Below, in pieces: positions 17,705 to 26,361 of a stretch of DNA of 64,000 bases. Source of the DNA: Methylovulum sp. Its GTDB lineage: Bacteria; Pseudomonadota; Gammaproteobacteria; Methylococcales; Methylomonadaceae. The translations under genes and the position numbers were made by a program. The notes beneath the pieces are model-generated. The model worked only from the letters and a program-made list of their open reading frames with translations. It was not told the DNA's origin and did no database searches. Within the stretch, counting starts at the first letter, position 1; every line of letters starts with the position of its first letter. The stretch spans positions 1 to 64,000 of the forward strand of contig JAQTQZ010000003.1 of NCBI GenBank assembly GCA_028712695.1. Direction: 5' to 3'.

Positions 17705-18295
17705 ATGCAAACAGAATTCTCAAAAGGCATAAATATTATTAAAGATTTATGCGTCCAATTTAACACTATCCATATTGACCCGCTAGAACGTAAATGGATT
17801 GCCATTTCGCTGATGATTGTCGGCCTTTTCGTTGGCATCATTACGATAGATGCGTTATTCCATGGCATCAACCCGCCAAGCAAGGTTGAAACCATTGACT
17901 CCGCCAGCCTCCATCTTAGCCAAGAATTTGCTGAAGATAACTTAGGCGTACAGGTCGATGATAAAGGTGCGGTCATTATCCGCATGGTGGCGGGTCGTTA
18001 TTCATTTTTCCCTAAACATGTCGATGTGCCGGCCGAAACGCCGCTGACTTTCCGCTGGGTCAGCATGGACGTATTGCACGGCGTACATATCCCCATGACC
18101 AACATGAGCACTATGATTGTGCCGGGCTATGTCGCAGAAATCTCCACCACCTTCCCAAAACCTGGCGAATATCCACTGCTTTGCAATGAATACTGCGGTT
18201 TAGGCCATAACCACATGTGGAGCAATATTTCTGTAATCGCCAAAGAAGACTGGCACGCACCGGTTAAATCGCACGTTAAAGGAGAGCAGCAATGA
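17705..18295 (+). CDS. Cytochrome c oxidase subunit II (ba3-like, CuA)
   Basis: 196 residues with one membrane helix (about 31-53) and a periplasmic cupredoxin domain. The CuA site is complete: His in LHGVHIP (125/128), then Cys160, Cys164, His168 and Met171 in CNEYCGLGHNHM. It accepts electrons from a c-type cytochrome. One helix instead of two is typical of ba3 enzymes, the missing one being supplied by subunit IIa encoded just upstream. The stop overlaps the subunit I start (ATGA). Confidence 0.92.
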   Translation: MQTEFSKGINIIKDLCVQFNTIHIDPLERKWIAISLMIVGLFVGIITIDALFHGINPPSKVETIDSASLHLSQEFAEDNLGVQVDDKGAVIIRMVAGRYSFFPKHVDVPAETPLTFRWVSMDVLHGVHIPMTNMSTMIVPGYVAEISTTFPKPGEYPLLCNEYCGLGHNHMWSNISVIAKEDWHAPVKSHVKGEQQ

Positions 18296-19917
18296 ATGAT
18301 GCCGCCGAAAAAAAATTAGCCTTAAGCCATTTCTGGGTCGCGTTTGCCGCCTTTATTTTGGCTTGTTTTATGGGTGAATACCAAGTATTGGAACGCAGTG
18401 GCTTTATTCCTGCGCTAGAGTCCGCCCCGGTTTATTTTGCTTCTGTCAGTACACATGGCGTGTTGATGGCATTTGTCCTCACCACGTTTTTTATTATGGG
18501 TTTTGGCTATATGGTTGCCGCAGCTAGCCTAAAACAACCGGTATGGAACAAACCACTCGCCTGGATTGGTTTTTGGGTCGCCTTGGTCGGTGTAGTGCTG
18601 GCTGCCATTCCGCTATTGACCGGTAAAGCGTCAGTGCTTTACACCTTTTACCCGCCAATTGTCGCCCATGCTGCGTTTTACATTGGCGCGACTTTGCTGG
18701 TGGTGGGCTCGTGGGTGTGGTGTGTCATTATGTTGATGACCTTTAATCAATGGAAAAAGGCCAATCCTGGGCAAACGGTACCGCTTGCCATGTTTGCCAC
18801 CGCCGCCAACGCGATGTTATGGCTATGGGCCAGTGCTGGCGTGGCACTGGAAGTGCTGTTCCAATTAGTCCCGTTCTCCTTGGGCTGGATTAGTACCATA
18901 GACCCAGGCTTGGCGCGCACTTTGTTTGCCTGGACTTTGCACCCTATCGTTTATTTTTGGCTGATCCCTGCGTACACCGCATTTTATGTGTTTGTGCCAA
19001 AGCAGGCGGGTGGTTATTTGTTCAGTGACGAAATGGCGCGGATTGCCTTCATCGTGCTTGCCGTGTTCGCCTTGCCCATCGGTTTCCATCATTTATATAT
19101 GGATCCCGAGCAAGCTCAAGGCTGGAAATTGCTGCATGGTATCGGCACGTTCGTCGTGGCGTTGCCCACCTTGGTCACCGGCTTTACGGTAATCGCTTCA
19201 TTAGAGATTGCCGGACGCTTGCGCGGCGGTAAAGGCCTGTTTGGTTGGATACTTTCATTGCCGTGGGACAACACCATGGTGCTGGCGGTCATTTTGTCCT
19301 TGCTGATGCTAATTTTTGGCGGCTTTGGCGGTATCGTCAATGCCAGTTATGCGATGAATGCCATGATCCATAACACTGCATGGGTGCCTGGCCATTTCCA
19401 TTTAATCTTTGGCGGCACGACCATTATCATGTACTTCGCCATCGCCTATTATTTATGGCCGATACTGGCGGGCAAGCCGCTGTTTTCAAAGCCAATGGCC
19501 TTAACCCAACTATGGCTGTGGTTTATCGGCATGGTGATTTTAACCACCCCATGGCACATCTTAGGTTTGTTAGGCCAACCGCGCCGCATTTCCAGCGTGG
19601 TTTATAACAACTTGCTGACATTAGCCTGGAAACCTTACGAGTTGGCAATGATTTTTGGCGGCTTAGTGTTGTTAGGGTCGGCGTGTTTGTTTATTTATAA
19701 CTTGGTTAAAACCCAGTTAAATCCCGTTTCAGAAGATTTTGCCGAAACCATTGAATTTGCCGAGCAATATCATGCGCCTGCTTCAATGCCCGACTATTTG
19801 AACAGCCTAGGCCTGTGGAATAAAGTCATTGCCGTGTTAATGGCGATTAGCTTTGGTTTTCCAATTTTGCAATTCTTCTTTATGAAAACATTTGGCTCAA
19901 GCGCGTGGGGATATTAA
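18292..19917 (+). CDS. Cytochrome c oxidase subunit I (ba3-like, B-family haem-copper oxidase)
   Basis: 541 residues, about 13 membrane helices. Metal ligands are in place: low-spin haem His55 (STHGV), CuB His217 with Tyr221 (HPIVY cross-link pair), CuB His266-His267 (GFHHLYMDP), and haem ligands His368 and His370 (VPGHFHLIFGG). The Glu of A-family D-channels is not seen near HPIVY, in line with the B family that uses only one proton path. It reduces O2 to water and pumps protons, usually with high O2 affinity. Followed 2 bases later by a diheme cytochrome gene. Confidence 0.94.
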   Translation: MNDAAEKKLALSHFWVAFAAFILACFMGEYQVLERSGFIPALESAPVYFASVSTHGVLMAFVLTTFFIMGFGYMVAAASLKQPVWNKPLAWIGFWVALVGVVLAAIPLLTGKASVLYTFYPPIVAHAAFYIGATLLVVGSWVWCVIMLMTFNQWKKANPGQTVPLAMFATAANAMLWLWASAGVALEVLFQLVPFSLGWISTIDPGLARTLFAWTLHPIVYFWLIPAYTAFYVFVPKQAGGYLFSDEMARIAFIVLAVFALPIGFHHLYMDPEQAQGWKLLHGIGTFVVALPTLVTGFTVIASLEIAGRLRGGKGLFGWILSLPWDNTMVLAVILSLLMLIFGGFGGIVNASYAMNAMIHNTAWVPGHFHLIFGGTTIIMYFAIAYYLWPILAGKPLFSKPMALTQLWLWFIGMVILTTPWHILGLLGQPRRISSVVYNNLLTLAWKPYELAMIFGGLVLLGSACLFIYNLVKTQLNPVSEDFAETIEFAEQYHAPASMPDYLNSLGLWNKVIAVLMAISFGFPILQFFFMKTFGSSAWGY

Positions 19918-19919
19918 TC

Positions 19920-20591
19920 ATGAAACGACTTTTACTGACAATCAGTTTGTGCATGCCATTTGCACTTCACGCCGAACTGTCCTCTAAAATTGCGTGGACA
20001 CCTGAAACCTTAAAGCATGTTAAAACCGCCGATGCGACTAACGGTAAAGTATTGGCCGAAGCCTGCAAAAGCTGCCATGGCGATCAAGGCCAAGGCATGC
20101 CTGCCGAAACCCAGGAGGATGAAACCATCCCTGCCATTCCGGCAATTGCAGGCCAGCTTGCCACTTACACTTACAAGCAGTTGCGCGATTATTTTAACGA
20201 TAGCCGCACTGACAGCTCGATGGCCATGCTTGCCAAAACCCTCAGTGACCAAGATGCGGCGGATTTGGCCGCTTGGTTTGCTTCATTGCCGACACCCCAA
20301 AACAAAGCGGCAGGCAAAGTGGCAGAGCGTGCGGAAAAAATGGTCGCCCAAGGCGATGGCAAGCGTATTTTGCCGCCGTGTTCGGTATGCCACGGCAACC
20401 GTGGACAGGGGGAGAAAATGGACATTCCCGCGTTGGCGGGACAACATGCCGGTTACTTTGTAAGCGCTTTAATGGCCTACAAAAGCGGCGAACGGCATAA
20501 TGACGTCTACGGCCGTATGCGTTTGATCGCCCAGCAACTGAGTGATGAAGAAATTAAAGAACTGGCTAATTATTATCAGCAACTTAAGTGA
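19920..20591 (+). CDS. Periplasmic diheme cytochrome c (c4-like)
   Basis: 223 residues with a signal peptide (cleavage expected near ALHA-EL, 18-19). Two haem motifs, CKSCH (49-53) and CSVCH (154-158), each open a class I cytochrome fold, so the protein is a tandem diheme cytochrome like c4. Being the last gene of the oxidase operon, it probably delivers electrons to CuA. I start at MKRLLL, 2 bases after the subunit I stop; an in-frame ATG at 19905 inside the previous gene would spoil the signal peptide. Confidence 0.9.
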   Translation: MKRLLLTISLCMPFALHAELSSKIAWTPETLKHVKTADATNGKVLAEACKSCHGDQGQGMPAETQEDETIPAIPAIAGQLATYTYKQLRDYFNDSRTDSSMAMLAKTLSDQDAADLAAWFASLPTPQNKAAGKVAERAEKMVAQGDGKRILPPCSVCHGNRGQGEKMDIPALAGQHAGYFVSALMAYKSGERHNDVYGRMRLIAQQLSDEEIKELANYYQQLK

Positions 20592-20653
20592 TTTTGATTG
20601 CTTAAGCGGCTAAGTGTCCAAGCGCCCTAAGCTATTAGGTCATCACAGATGTC

Positions 20654-20690
20654 ATGGCTGCCAATCTCTTAAAGGTTGGCAGCCATTTTT
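20654..20690 (+). terminator. Rho-independent terminator of the oxidase operon
   Basis: ATGGCTGCCAA (20654-20664) pairs perfectly with TTGGCAGCCAT (20676-20686) around an 11-base loop and runs into a T tract (20686-20690). It ends the oxidase operon between two converging genes. Confidence 0.85.
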
Positions 20691-20702
20691 CAGGGCATAA
20701 GT

Positions 20703-21068
20703 TCAAGCAATAGTCTCATAAACGTTTTTAGTAAATCGTGGGGAACAAATTGCCAAAAACAGTAAATCATTAGCACCGGTATTAGTGATACGCTGTGCGC
20801 AAGAGGGCGGAATAACAACCACATCCCCAGCGGATAAGCGTTGCGGCTGCAAATCGCCAATTTCCACTTGGGCTTCACCTGCCAGCATAACGTAGCGCTC
20901 AACCACGCCTTTTAAACGATGCAGTTCGGTCGTGACGCCTGGCTTAACCCTCGCTCTAGCTATTGACACATCAGGGTCTGCGGTTGAATTGGCCAATTCT
21001 AAAATAAAACAACCTTCCTCAAAATAATATTCATTGTCTTCATTGGCTTTTAAAATACAAGCTTGCAT
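20703..21068 (-). CDS. Small cupin protein
   Basis: 121 residues, a single cupin barrel. GVTTELHRLKGVVERYVMLAGEAQVEIGD resembles cupin motif 1 (with His and Glu but reduced) and RLSAGDVVVIPPSCAQRITNTG motif 2. Substrate or sensor ligand unknown. I start at the ATG giving MQACIL because an AAGGGGGG ribosome-binding sequence lies just upstream; a longer frame to 21116 would cross that site. It is convergent with the oxidase operon and divergent from the c-haem membrane protein gene. Confidence 0.75.
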   Translation of the reverse strand: MQACILKANEDNEYYFEEGCFILELANSTADPDVSIARARVKPGVTTELHRLKGVVERYVMLAGEAQVEIGDLQPQRLSAGDVVVIPPSCAQRITNTGANDLLFLAICSPRFTKNVYETIA

Positions 21069-21392
21069 GGCAGCCCCCCTTGTTTTTTTGAATAATTTAA
21101 AGCACGACGGATTCAAATAACGCGTGCAATCCTTTTATGAGCTAATGCTAAACAGTTTATAAACAATAGCTGCAACAATTACAAAGCCAAAGCTGTATAG
21201 AATAGGTCAACCCTTGCAATGTATATAATACAAATCAACTTTATATATTAAAAATAGCCTTTGGCCAGTAACCCATGGTTCAAATGGCAGGATCACTTAA
21301 GAACGTGCTTTAAAATATTACCCCATGCTAAATTAAGCATAAAACCGGTTCAGTTTGGACCTTAACAATCCACCTTCCCCCAAGTGAATATT
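21069..21392. other. Non-coding gap upstream of the cupin and c-haem protein genes
   Basis: 324 bases without a credible gene. A TATAAT (21224-21229) in an AT-rich stretch could be a -10 box for the plus-strand gene but no good -35 box is spaced from it. A copy of the recurring TTAAGAACGTGCTTTAAAAT motif is at 21298-21317. Confidence 0.6.
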
Positions 21393-22286
21393 ATGGCTAC
21401 AAAATACACGCCCCTAAAAGATCACGATACCCCTATTAAAGTCTTGTTCACCGGCTATCTCTGTACCGTAGGTATCGGTTACCTCTTTGCACTGATACAA
21501 ATATTGTTCACACATGGTATGGCTGACGGTAAATTTGGCTTGTCTGTTGATGACATTGTGTACAGCTATTACGGTAACCGCTCAGGTACCGTGCTGGAAA
21601 ACCAACTTAATGGTGCAATGAAAGCGAACGCCTCTGAACAGGAGCGTTTTGACATCATCAAATGGGTCAGAGATGGTGCAGACAAAGACGCCTATCAAGA
21701 TGATGGCGTTGACAAAATCATTGAAAGCCGATGTGTGATGTGCCATAACGAAACCGCATCAGGCATCCCTAACTTTAAAAAATTTGAGGTATTAAAAACT
21801 TACACGACCCAAGACGAAGGCGCCACTTTTGCCTCTTTAACGCGCGTGTCGCATATCCATTTATTTGGCATCAGCTTTATCTTCATGTTTGTCGGGCTTA
21901 TTTTTAGTTTTGCCGAAACACCTACGGTGCAATACAAATGTATTGCCATCGGCATGCCTTATGCTTTTCTTATTGCCGATATATTGTCGTGGTGGCTGAC
22001 CAAAATTCACCCGATGTTTGCTTGGCTGGTGATTTTTGCCGGTATGGGCATGGGGGTATCCTTTATCTTCATGTGGGTCACCTCTATCTTGGAAATGTGG
22101 TTGTTTAAACCCGTTTTTATTGAGGGTATTGGTTCGTACTACTTGAAATGGCGTGATAGCCCAGGCGCTTCAGCGGTGGACAACCTATTGGCCGCCATCA
22201 AAAAGCTGATCGATTACATTAAACCACTCGTGATATCCGCACTCGTTTACAGCTGGACGTTTATTAAAAATAAACTCGGCAAGTAA
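21393..22286 (+). CDS. Orphan inner-membrane c-type haem protein
   Basis: 297 residues, not recognised as a named enzyme. One helix at about 17-40, a periplasmic domain with a single haem motif CVMCH (114-118), then three to four helices (about 155-175, 184-203, 208-234, 277-292). His residues in RVSHIHLFG (151-159) at the start of a helix and His206 could bind a second, b-type haem. Single c-haem plus a helical bundle suggests quinone or membrane electron transfer. It has its own gap on both sides. I start at ATG 21393; a GTG three codons earlier is possible and neither has a strong ribosome site. Confidence 0.75.
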   Translation: MATKYTPLKDHDTPIKVLFTGYLCTVGIGYLFALIQILFTHGMADGKFGLSVDDIVYSYYGNRSGTVLENQLNGAMKANASEQERFDIIKWVRDGADKDAYQDDGVDKIIESRCVMCHNETASGIPNFKKFEVLKTYTTQDEGATFASLTRVSHIHLFGISFIFMFVGLIFSFAETPTVQYKCIAIGMPYAFLIADILSWWLTKIHPMFAWLVIFAGMGMGVSFIFMWVTSILEMWLFKPVFIEGIGSYYLKWRDSPGASAVDNLLAAIKKLIDYIKPLVISALVYSWTFIKNKLGK

Positions 22287-22294
22287 TCTGTATC

Positions 22295-22334
22295 GTTGAC
22301 AACGGGGGGATAAACAGCGCCCCCCATTGTCAAC
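22295..22334. terminator. Long GC-rich hairpin between convergent genes
   Basis: GTTGACAACGGGGGG (22295-22309) pairs with CCCCCCATTGTCAAC (22320-22334), 14 of 15 positions, around a 10-base loop. It lies just after the c-haem protein gene and before the end of ubiH on the other strand. There is no T tract, so a stability or bidirectional stop element is as likely as intrinsic termination. The rest of the gap to 22457 holds nothing I recognise. Confidence 0.5.
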
Positions 22335-22457
22335 ATATCCTCGGCAATTGCTGGATAACATGTGCCATGATGATATACGGGTATTGCTGAGATAAAGGGC
22401 TTTGGAAGCCAATCCCAACATGGGAGCCCGCACGGTGTCGCCCGATTTGGTTGATGG

Positions 22458-23669
22458 CTATCCTTTATTGGCCAATTTTGGCAGATAATCCGCCAACCCC
22501 ATGGCTTGACCGGCCAACATCCTTTTTGCGGCAGGCAAATGGTCCAACACGGTAAGCCCAATATTTCTTGCGGCGGCGACTGCCAGCCAGTCGTTGGAAA
22601 AAATCTTAACGACCGTATCGGTAAAGCCGATCACCCGGTCATGATCCTTAAGTCTGGCGGCGGCATACTGTTTTAAAAAGTCGGCGGCACCTATATCAGC
22701 GTGTTCGTGGACTGCCTGTGTGAGCACCGCCGCAAGTTGCACAACATCACGCAGCCCCAAGTTAAAGCCTTGGCCTGCCACCGGATGCAGCTGATGGACG
22801 GCGTTACCGATAATGACGGCGCGATCCCGGCACATGGACTCGGCACGTATCAGTGACAAGGGAAACGCCCGTCTAGGCGCGGTTAAGGCCAATTCGCCCA
22901 GCTTATAACCAAAACACCGTTGCAAGTCGCCAAGAAAATCCGCCTCACTGCCTAACATCAGGGCTTCGGCCTCTTCATCCGTCCTCGTCCAAACCACGGC
23001 GCTACGGTTTTTTGCAATCGGCAGCAAAGCCAACGGCCCTGAGGCGGTGAACCGCTCGAATGCGGTATTGTTATGGGGAAGCGCGGACTTTACCGTCGTG
23101 ACTAACGCCGTTTGCCGATAGTCGATAACCTGTTGCTTGATGTCGAGCAACTTGCGCACCGATGAATTACCGCCATCCGCGCCGACCAGCAGTTTTGCAC
23201 TGAGATTTAGTGACTCTTCCCCGCGCTTTAAACTGACATTGATTTCATTTTCACCCGCCATCAGGCCAACGACACGTGCAGGGCTCAATAACTCAATAGC
23301 GGACTGCGCCACCTGCCCGGCCAAATGCGTTTCAATATCACGCGCGGTGATGACGTAACCTAATGCCTCAACCCCTTGTTTTTGCGCAGATAAGCGGGTT
23401 TTGCCAAAATGCCCACGGTCAGAAATATGAATCTGCTTGATCGCTGTGGCCTTATCGCTAACGCCTTGCCATAAACCCAACCCCTCCAACACGCTGACGG
23501 TGCCGGCGGCTAACGCCAACGCACGGTCACCAGCAGGCGAGGCCTCCAATTGCGCACGGGTATTGGCCTCAATGACCGCAATTTTAAGGCCGGTGTCTTT
23601 TAGCGCCAGCGCCAGACAATTACCCGCCAAACCACCGCCAACGACCAGCAAATCATAATCAGGGCGCAT
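22458..23669 (-). CDS. ubiH: Ubiquinone-biosynthesis FAD hydroxylase (UbiH/UbiF family)
   Basis: 403 residues. FAD-binding GxGxxG as VVGGGLAGNCLALAL (about 9-23), the middle GADGGNSSVRK motif (about 162-172), and the late GNAVHQLHPVAGQGFNLGLRDV motif (about 280-301) define the UbiH/UbiF/VisC hydroxylases. It introduces a ring hydroxyl during ubiquinone synthesis; which position depends on the paralogue set and I call UbiH because it follows pepP, the classical pepP-ubiH order of E. coli. It overlaps the pepP stop by one base. Confidence 0.88.
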   Translation of the reverse strand: MRPDYDLLVVGGGLAGNCLALALKDTGLKIAVIEANTRAQLEASPAGDRALALAAGTVSVLEGLGLWQGVSDKATAIKQIHISDRGHFGKTRLSAQKQGVEALGYVITARDIETHLAGQVAQSAIELLSPARVVGLMAGENEINVSLKRGEESLNLSAKLLVGADGGNSSVRKLLDIKQQVIDYRQTALVTTVKSALPHNNTAFERFTASGPLALLPIAKNRSAVVWTRTDEEAEALMLGSEADFLGDLQRCFGYKLGELALTAPRRAFPLSLIRAESMCRDRAVIIGNAVHQLHPVAGQGFNLGLRDVVQLAAVLTQAVHEHADIGAADFLKQYAAARLKDHDRVIGFTDTVVKIFSNDWLAVAAARNIGLTVLDHLPAAKRMLAGQAMGLADYLPKLANKG

Positions 23670-24979
23670 CAGTTCCCCTGCATTAAGGCTTCTATTTCAA
23701 CGACAGTTTTCGGTACGCCATGGGTCAAGACTTCATATCCTGTCTCCGTGACCAACACATCGTCTTCTATGCGTATGCCGATGCCCCGCCATTTTTCATC
23801 AACGCTTTTGCAATCGGCAGGGATGTACAAACCGGGCTCTACCGTTAAAACCATGCCAGCTTCCAGCTCGCGCCATTCCTGATTGATTTTATAGTTGCCA
23901 ACATCATGGACATCCATACCTAACCAATGTCCGGTGCGGTGCATGTAAAAGGGTTTGTATTTTTCCTTTTCGATCAGCTTTTTTACCCGACCTTTAAGCA
24001 AACCCAGCGCAACCAAGCCTTGGGTAAGCACTGCCACCGCCGCATCGTGCGCGTTGATCCACGACGCGCCAGGTTTGATCTGTTCAATCGCGGCAAACTG
24101 CGCATCCAACACCAGTTGGTACAGTTGCTTTTGCGGCGCGCTAAAATGCCCTGAAACCGGAAAAGTGCGGGTGATGTCGGCGGCATAATGGTCACATTCG
24201 GCACCCGCATCAATCAGCAGCAAATCACCATTTTTTAATGGGCTATGATTTTCCGTATAGTGCAGGACACACGCATTTTTTCCGCTAGCAACTATCGACG
24301 GATAAGCGACCGACCGCAAGCCATTCTGGGCAAAATGGTAGATTAATTCGGCCTCTATTTGATATTCGTACAACCCCGCTTTAGCCGCCTGCATCGCTTT
24401 AACATGCCCAGCCGCAGACACCTCGGCGGCACGGCGCATTAATTTGAGTTCGGCGGGGCTTTTAACCAAGCGCATTTCATGCAAGATAAGCTCAAGCGCC
24501 ACCAGCTCGCCCGGCGCGGTCACGCCAGCCCTCGCCTTAGTCCGCACCTGTTTGATCCAGCCCTGCAAACTATGGTCCAATTCAGCATTCTCGCCCATCG
24601 GGTAAAAAACCTTGCCCGTGTTTTCCATCAGACCTGGCAAAATTTCATCCAGCTCATCAATCGGAAACGCCTCATCGGCGCCATAATGGGCAGTAGCGCC
24701 CTCTAGCCCAGCATGCGCACCTTCCCATAAGGCCTTTTGTTCATCAAATTCGCGGCAAAATAAAACATATTCACCCTGTTCGCGGCCAGGTATAAACACC
24801 GCCAACGCATCCGGCTCGTTAAAGCCAGTCAAGTAATAAAAACCACTGTCTTGGCGAAACGGATAATCGACATCACGGTTACGAGTGCGCATTTGTGCGC
24901 TGTCGATTAGGGCAATATTGCCGGTGCCGATATGCTGCATCAGCTTTTTGCGGCGTTTTTTGAATTCACTTTGGTTCAC
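23669..24979 (-). CDS. pepP: Xaa-Pro aminopeptidase P
   Basis: 436 residues from the GTG I prefer. The creatinase fold carries all metal ligands: two Asp in LIDAGAECDHYAADITRTFP, His in HRTGHWLGMDVHDVG, Glu in TVEPGLYIP and Glu in RIEDDV. It removes N-terminal residues preceding proline. A GTG at 24991 opens the frame four codons earlier, but AGGTGG sits 8 bases before the second GTG (24979), which makes that the better start and gives the usual NQSEF N-terminus. Middle gene of ygfB-pepP-ubiH. Confidence 0.93.
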   Translation of the reverse strand: MNQSEFKKRRKKLMQHIGTGNIALIDSAQMRTRNRDVDYPFRQDSGFYYLTGFNEPDALAVFIPGREQGEYVLFCREFDEQKALWEGAHAGLEGATAHYGADEAFPIDELDEILPGLMENTGKVFYPMGENAELDHSLQGWIKQVRTKARAGVTAPGELVALELILHEMRLVKSPAELKLMRRAAEVSAAGHVKAMQAAKAGLYEYQIEAELIYHFAQNGLRSVAYPSIVASGKNACVLHYTENHSPLKNGDLLLIDAGAECDHYAADITRTFPVSGHFSAPQKQLYQLVLDAQFAAIEQIKPGASWINAHDAAVAVLTQGLVALGLLKGRVKKLIEKEKYKPFYMHRTGHWLGMDVHDVGNYKINQEWRELEAGMVLTVEPGLYIPADCKSVDEKWRGIGIRIEDDVLVTETGYEVLTHGVPKTVVEIEALMQGN

Positions 24980-24991
24980 AATAATTACCAC

Positions 24992-25513
24992 CTAATGCAC
25001 TTTATCAGGGTTGTGGCTGGTTAAATCATCCCGCAATAACAACACGACGGATTTGAGGTATTCCGTAATTTCAACAAACGCATTTTCGTCTTCCTCGCCT
25101 TCAGCCATCGTATCAAGCCGGGTAAATTCGCTAATGTCCTTGAGCACCTCGCGCACATCACTACTATAATCCCCCGTCAGATGTGCCGCGCCGACGCCGT
25201 ATAAAAAGCCTTGGCACCAAGTTTTTAACGCACTGACCCGCGCGCTCAACAAGGTGTCATCGTCCGGCAAAAACAGGGCAAAAGTAAATTCATCACAAGC
25301 CAATAATTGCTTTGTCTCTTCAAATAACCGCACCAACACCTGTTGGTCGTCATCCGAAACCGGCTTGGCGTCATTAAGTAATTCTGCCAACCAATAGCTA
25401 CTCAAGGTTTCCGCATTGACACACAGCATACCTGTCGCCATGCCGTGCGCTTCCGCTGCGGACATATCAGAATTGCACTCAGTAATCAGTTTGTTCACTA
25501 TCGGGTAAGCCAT
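24992..25513 (-). CDS. UPF0149 (YgfB-like) protein
   Basis: 173 residues. Matches the YgfB/UPF0149 family: all-helical, acidic, with the conserved WCQGFLYGVGAA segment (about 100-111) and a C-terminal EITEYLKS block. Biochemical role is not established; in Pseudomonas a YgfB protein affects expression of amidase and beta-lactamase genes. The position before pepP and divergent from zapA is the same as in E. coli. I start at ATG 25513; a GTG three codons upstream is the alternative. Confidence 0.85.
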   Translation of the reverse strand: MAYPIVNKLITECNSDMSAAEAHGMATGMLCVNAETLSSYWLAELLNDAKPVSDDDQQVLVRLFEETKQLLACDEFTFALFLPDDDTLLSARVSALKTWCQGFLYGVGAAHLTGDYSSDVREVLKDISEFTRLDTMAEGEEDENAFVEITEYLKSVVLLLRDDLTSHNPDKVH

Positions 25514-25635
25514 AATTCCCACATAATAATTTCACTATCGCTATAAAGAAAATTAGCGCTTATGCTACCATTTATTTTTAACTTAAATACAGTTCCTGAA
25601 TTTATACCCTTGTACGCACCAGATCATTTATCATC

Positions 25636-25863
25636 ATGACCCAACCCTCAGCCGACCAACCTTTAGCGCTAAAAGAACTGGAAGACAAGCTCGACATGCT
25701 CATTGCCCAATACCAGTCTGTCAAAAATGAAAATACCGCCCTAAAGACCCAATATCAAGAACTGCTTCAAGAGAACGCTCTGTTGCTAGAAAAAACCACC
25801 TTAGCCAGAACCAAGATTGAAGCCATGATCACCCGCTTGAAAGCAACGGAGCAAGACGCATGA
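25636..25863 (+). CDS. Short coiled-coil protein next to zapA (TIGR02449 type)
   Basis: 75 residues, almost entirely one coiled coil (about 15-72, with LEDKLDMLIAQYQSVKNEN heptads). It resembles the small TIGR02449 proteins that sit before zapA in many gammaproteobacteria and recalls ZapB in size and shape. A division role is plausible from position only. Stop overlaps the zapA start by 4 bases (ATGA). Confidence 0.8.
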   Translation: MTQPSADQPLALKELEDKLDMLIAQYQSVKNENTALKTQYQELLQENALLLEKTTLARTKIEAMITRLKATEQDA

Positions 25864-26159
25864 ACATTAAACCCCATGTAGTATCACTGATAATTCTGGG
25901 CAAGGAATATAAAATTGCCTGTGAGCCTGACGACCACGAAGACCTTCTTTATTCCGCAAACCAGCTAGATACACAAATGCGTAAACTGCGCGATTCTGGC
26001 AAGGTCAATGGCGCTGACCGGATTGCAGTCATCACTGCCCTTAATCTGGCACATGAGTTGCAGGTGGCAAAAAATCAAAATATCGCACTGAAGCAAAGCT
26101 TGAATGACTGCCTTGCCGGTATCAATCATAAAATAGAAAACGTTTTAGAAAATCATTAA
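25860..26159 (+). CDS. zapA: Cell division protein ZapA
   Basis: 99 residues. N-terminal beta domain with VSLIILGKEYKIACEPDDHEDLLYSA (8-33), then a coiled-coil C-terminus with the ADRIAVITALNLAHEL segment (about 57-72). It cross-links FtsZ filaments at midcell. Directly followed by 6S RNA, the standard zapA-ssrS layout. Confidence 0.92.
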   Translation: MNIKPHVVSLIILGKEYKIACEPDDHEDLLYSANQLDTQMRKLRDSGKVNGADRIAVITALNLAHELQVAKNQNIALKQSLNDCLAGINHKIENVLENH

Positions 26160-26180
26160 ACACGCTAAACTATTACCCAG

Positions 26181-26361
26181 TATCTCCTGCCGGGTTTGAC
26201 AGCGTGCCGGGTGTTTCCTGAACCTGTATTACCCCAGGGAACTGATGCCCGTCATGGTGCGCATACCTGTCTTGACAGGAAGCCTGAATGACTGGCCGTG
26301 TTCCCACTTGAACTTCCGGTTCAAGGACGAAGGCCCGCATCGGCTCAGGCGGGAGGTGCCC
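26181..26361 (+). ncRNA. ssrS: 6S RNA
   Basis: About 181 nt. The ends pair: CTCCTGCC (26184-26191) with GGCGGGAG (26348-26355). Inside, the 3' half contains CACTTGAACTTCCGGTTCAAGG then GGCCCGCATCGGCTCAGG, matching the CACCTTGAAC..GGTTCAAGG and GCCTGCGGCGGCATCTCGG parts of E. coli 6S RNA, and the centre can open into the internal bubble that mimics an open promoter. It sits straight after zapA, as in most gammaproteobacteria. It should bind the sigma-70 holoenzyme in stationary phase. The expected ygfA gene does not follow. Ends are estimated from the closing stem. Confidence 0.88.

Noticed and set aside
22185-22433. Minus-strand frame between the c-haem protein and ubiH genes
   Set aside because: Overlaps the real plus-strand gene and the GC hairpin; no family resemblance.
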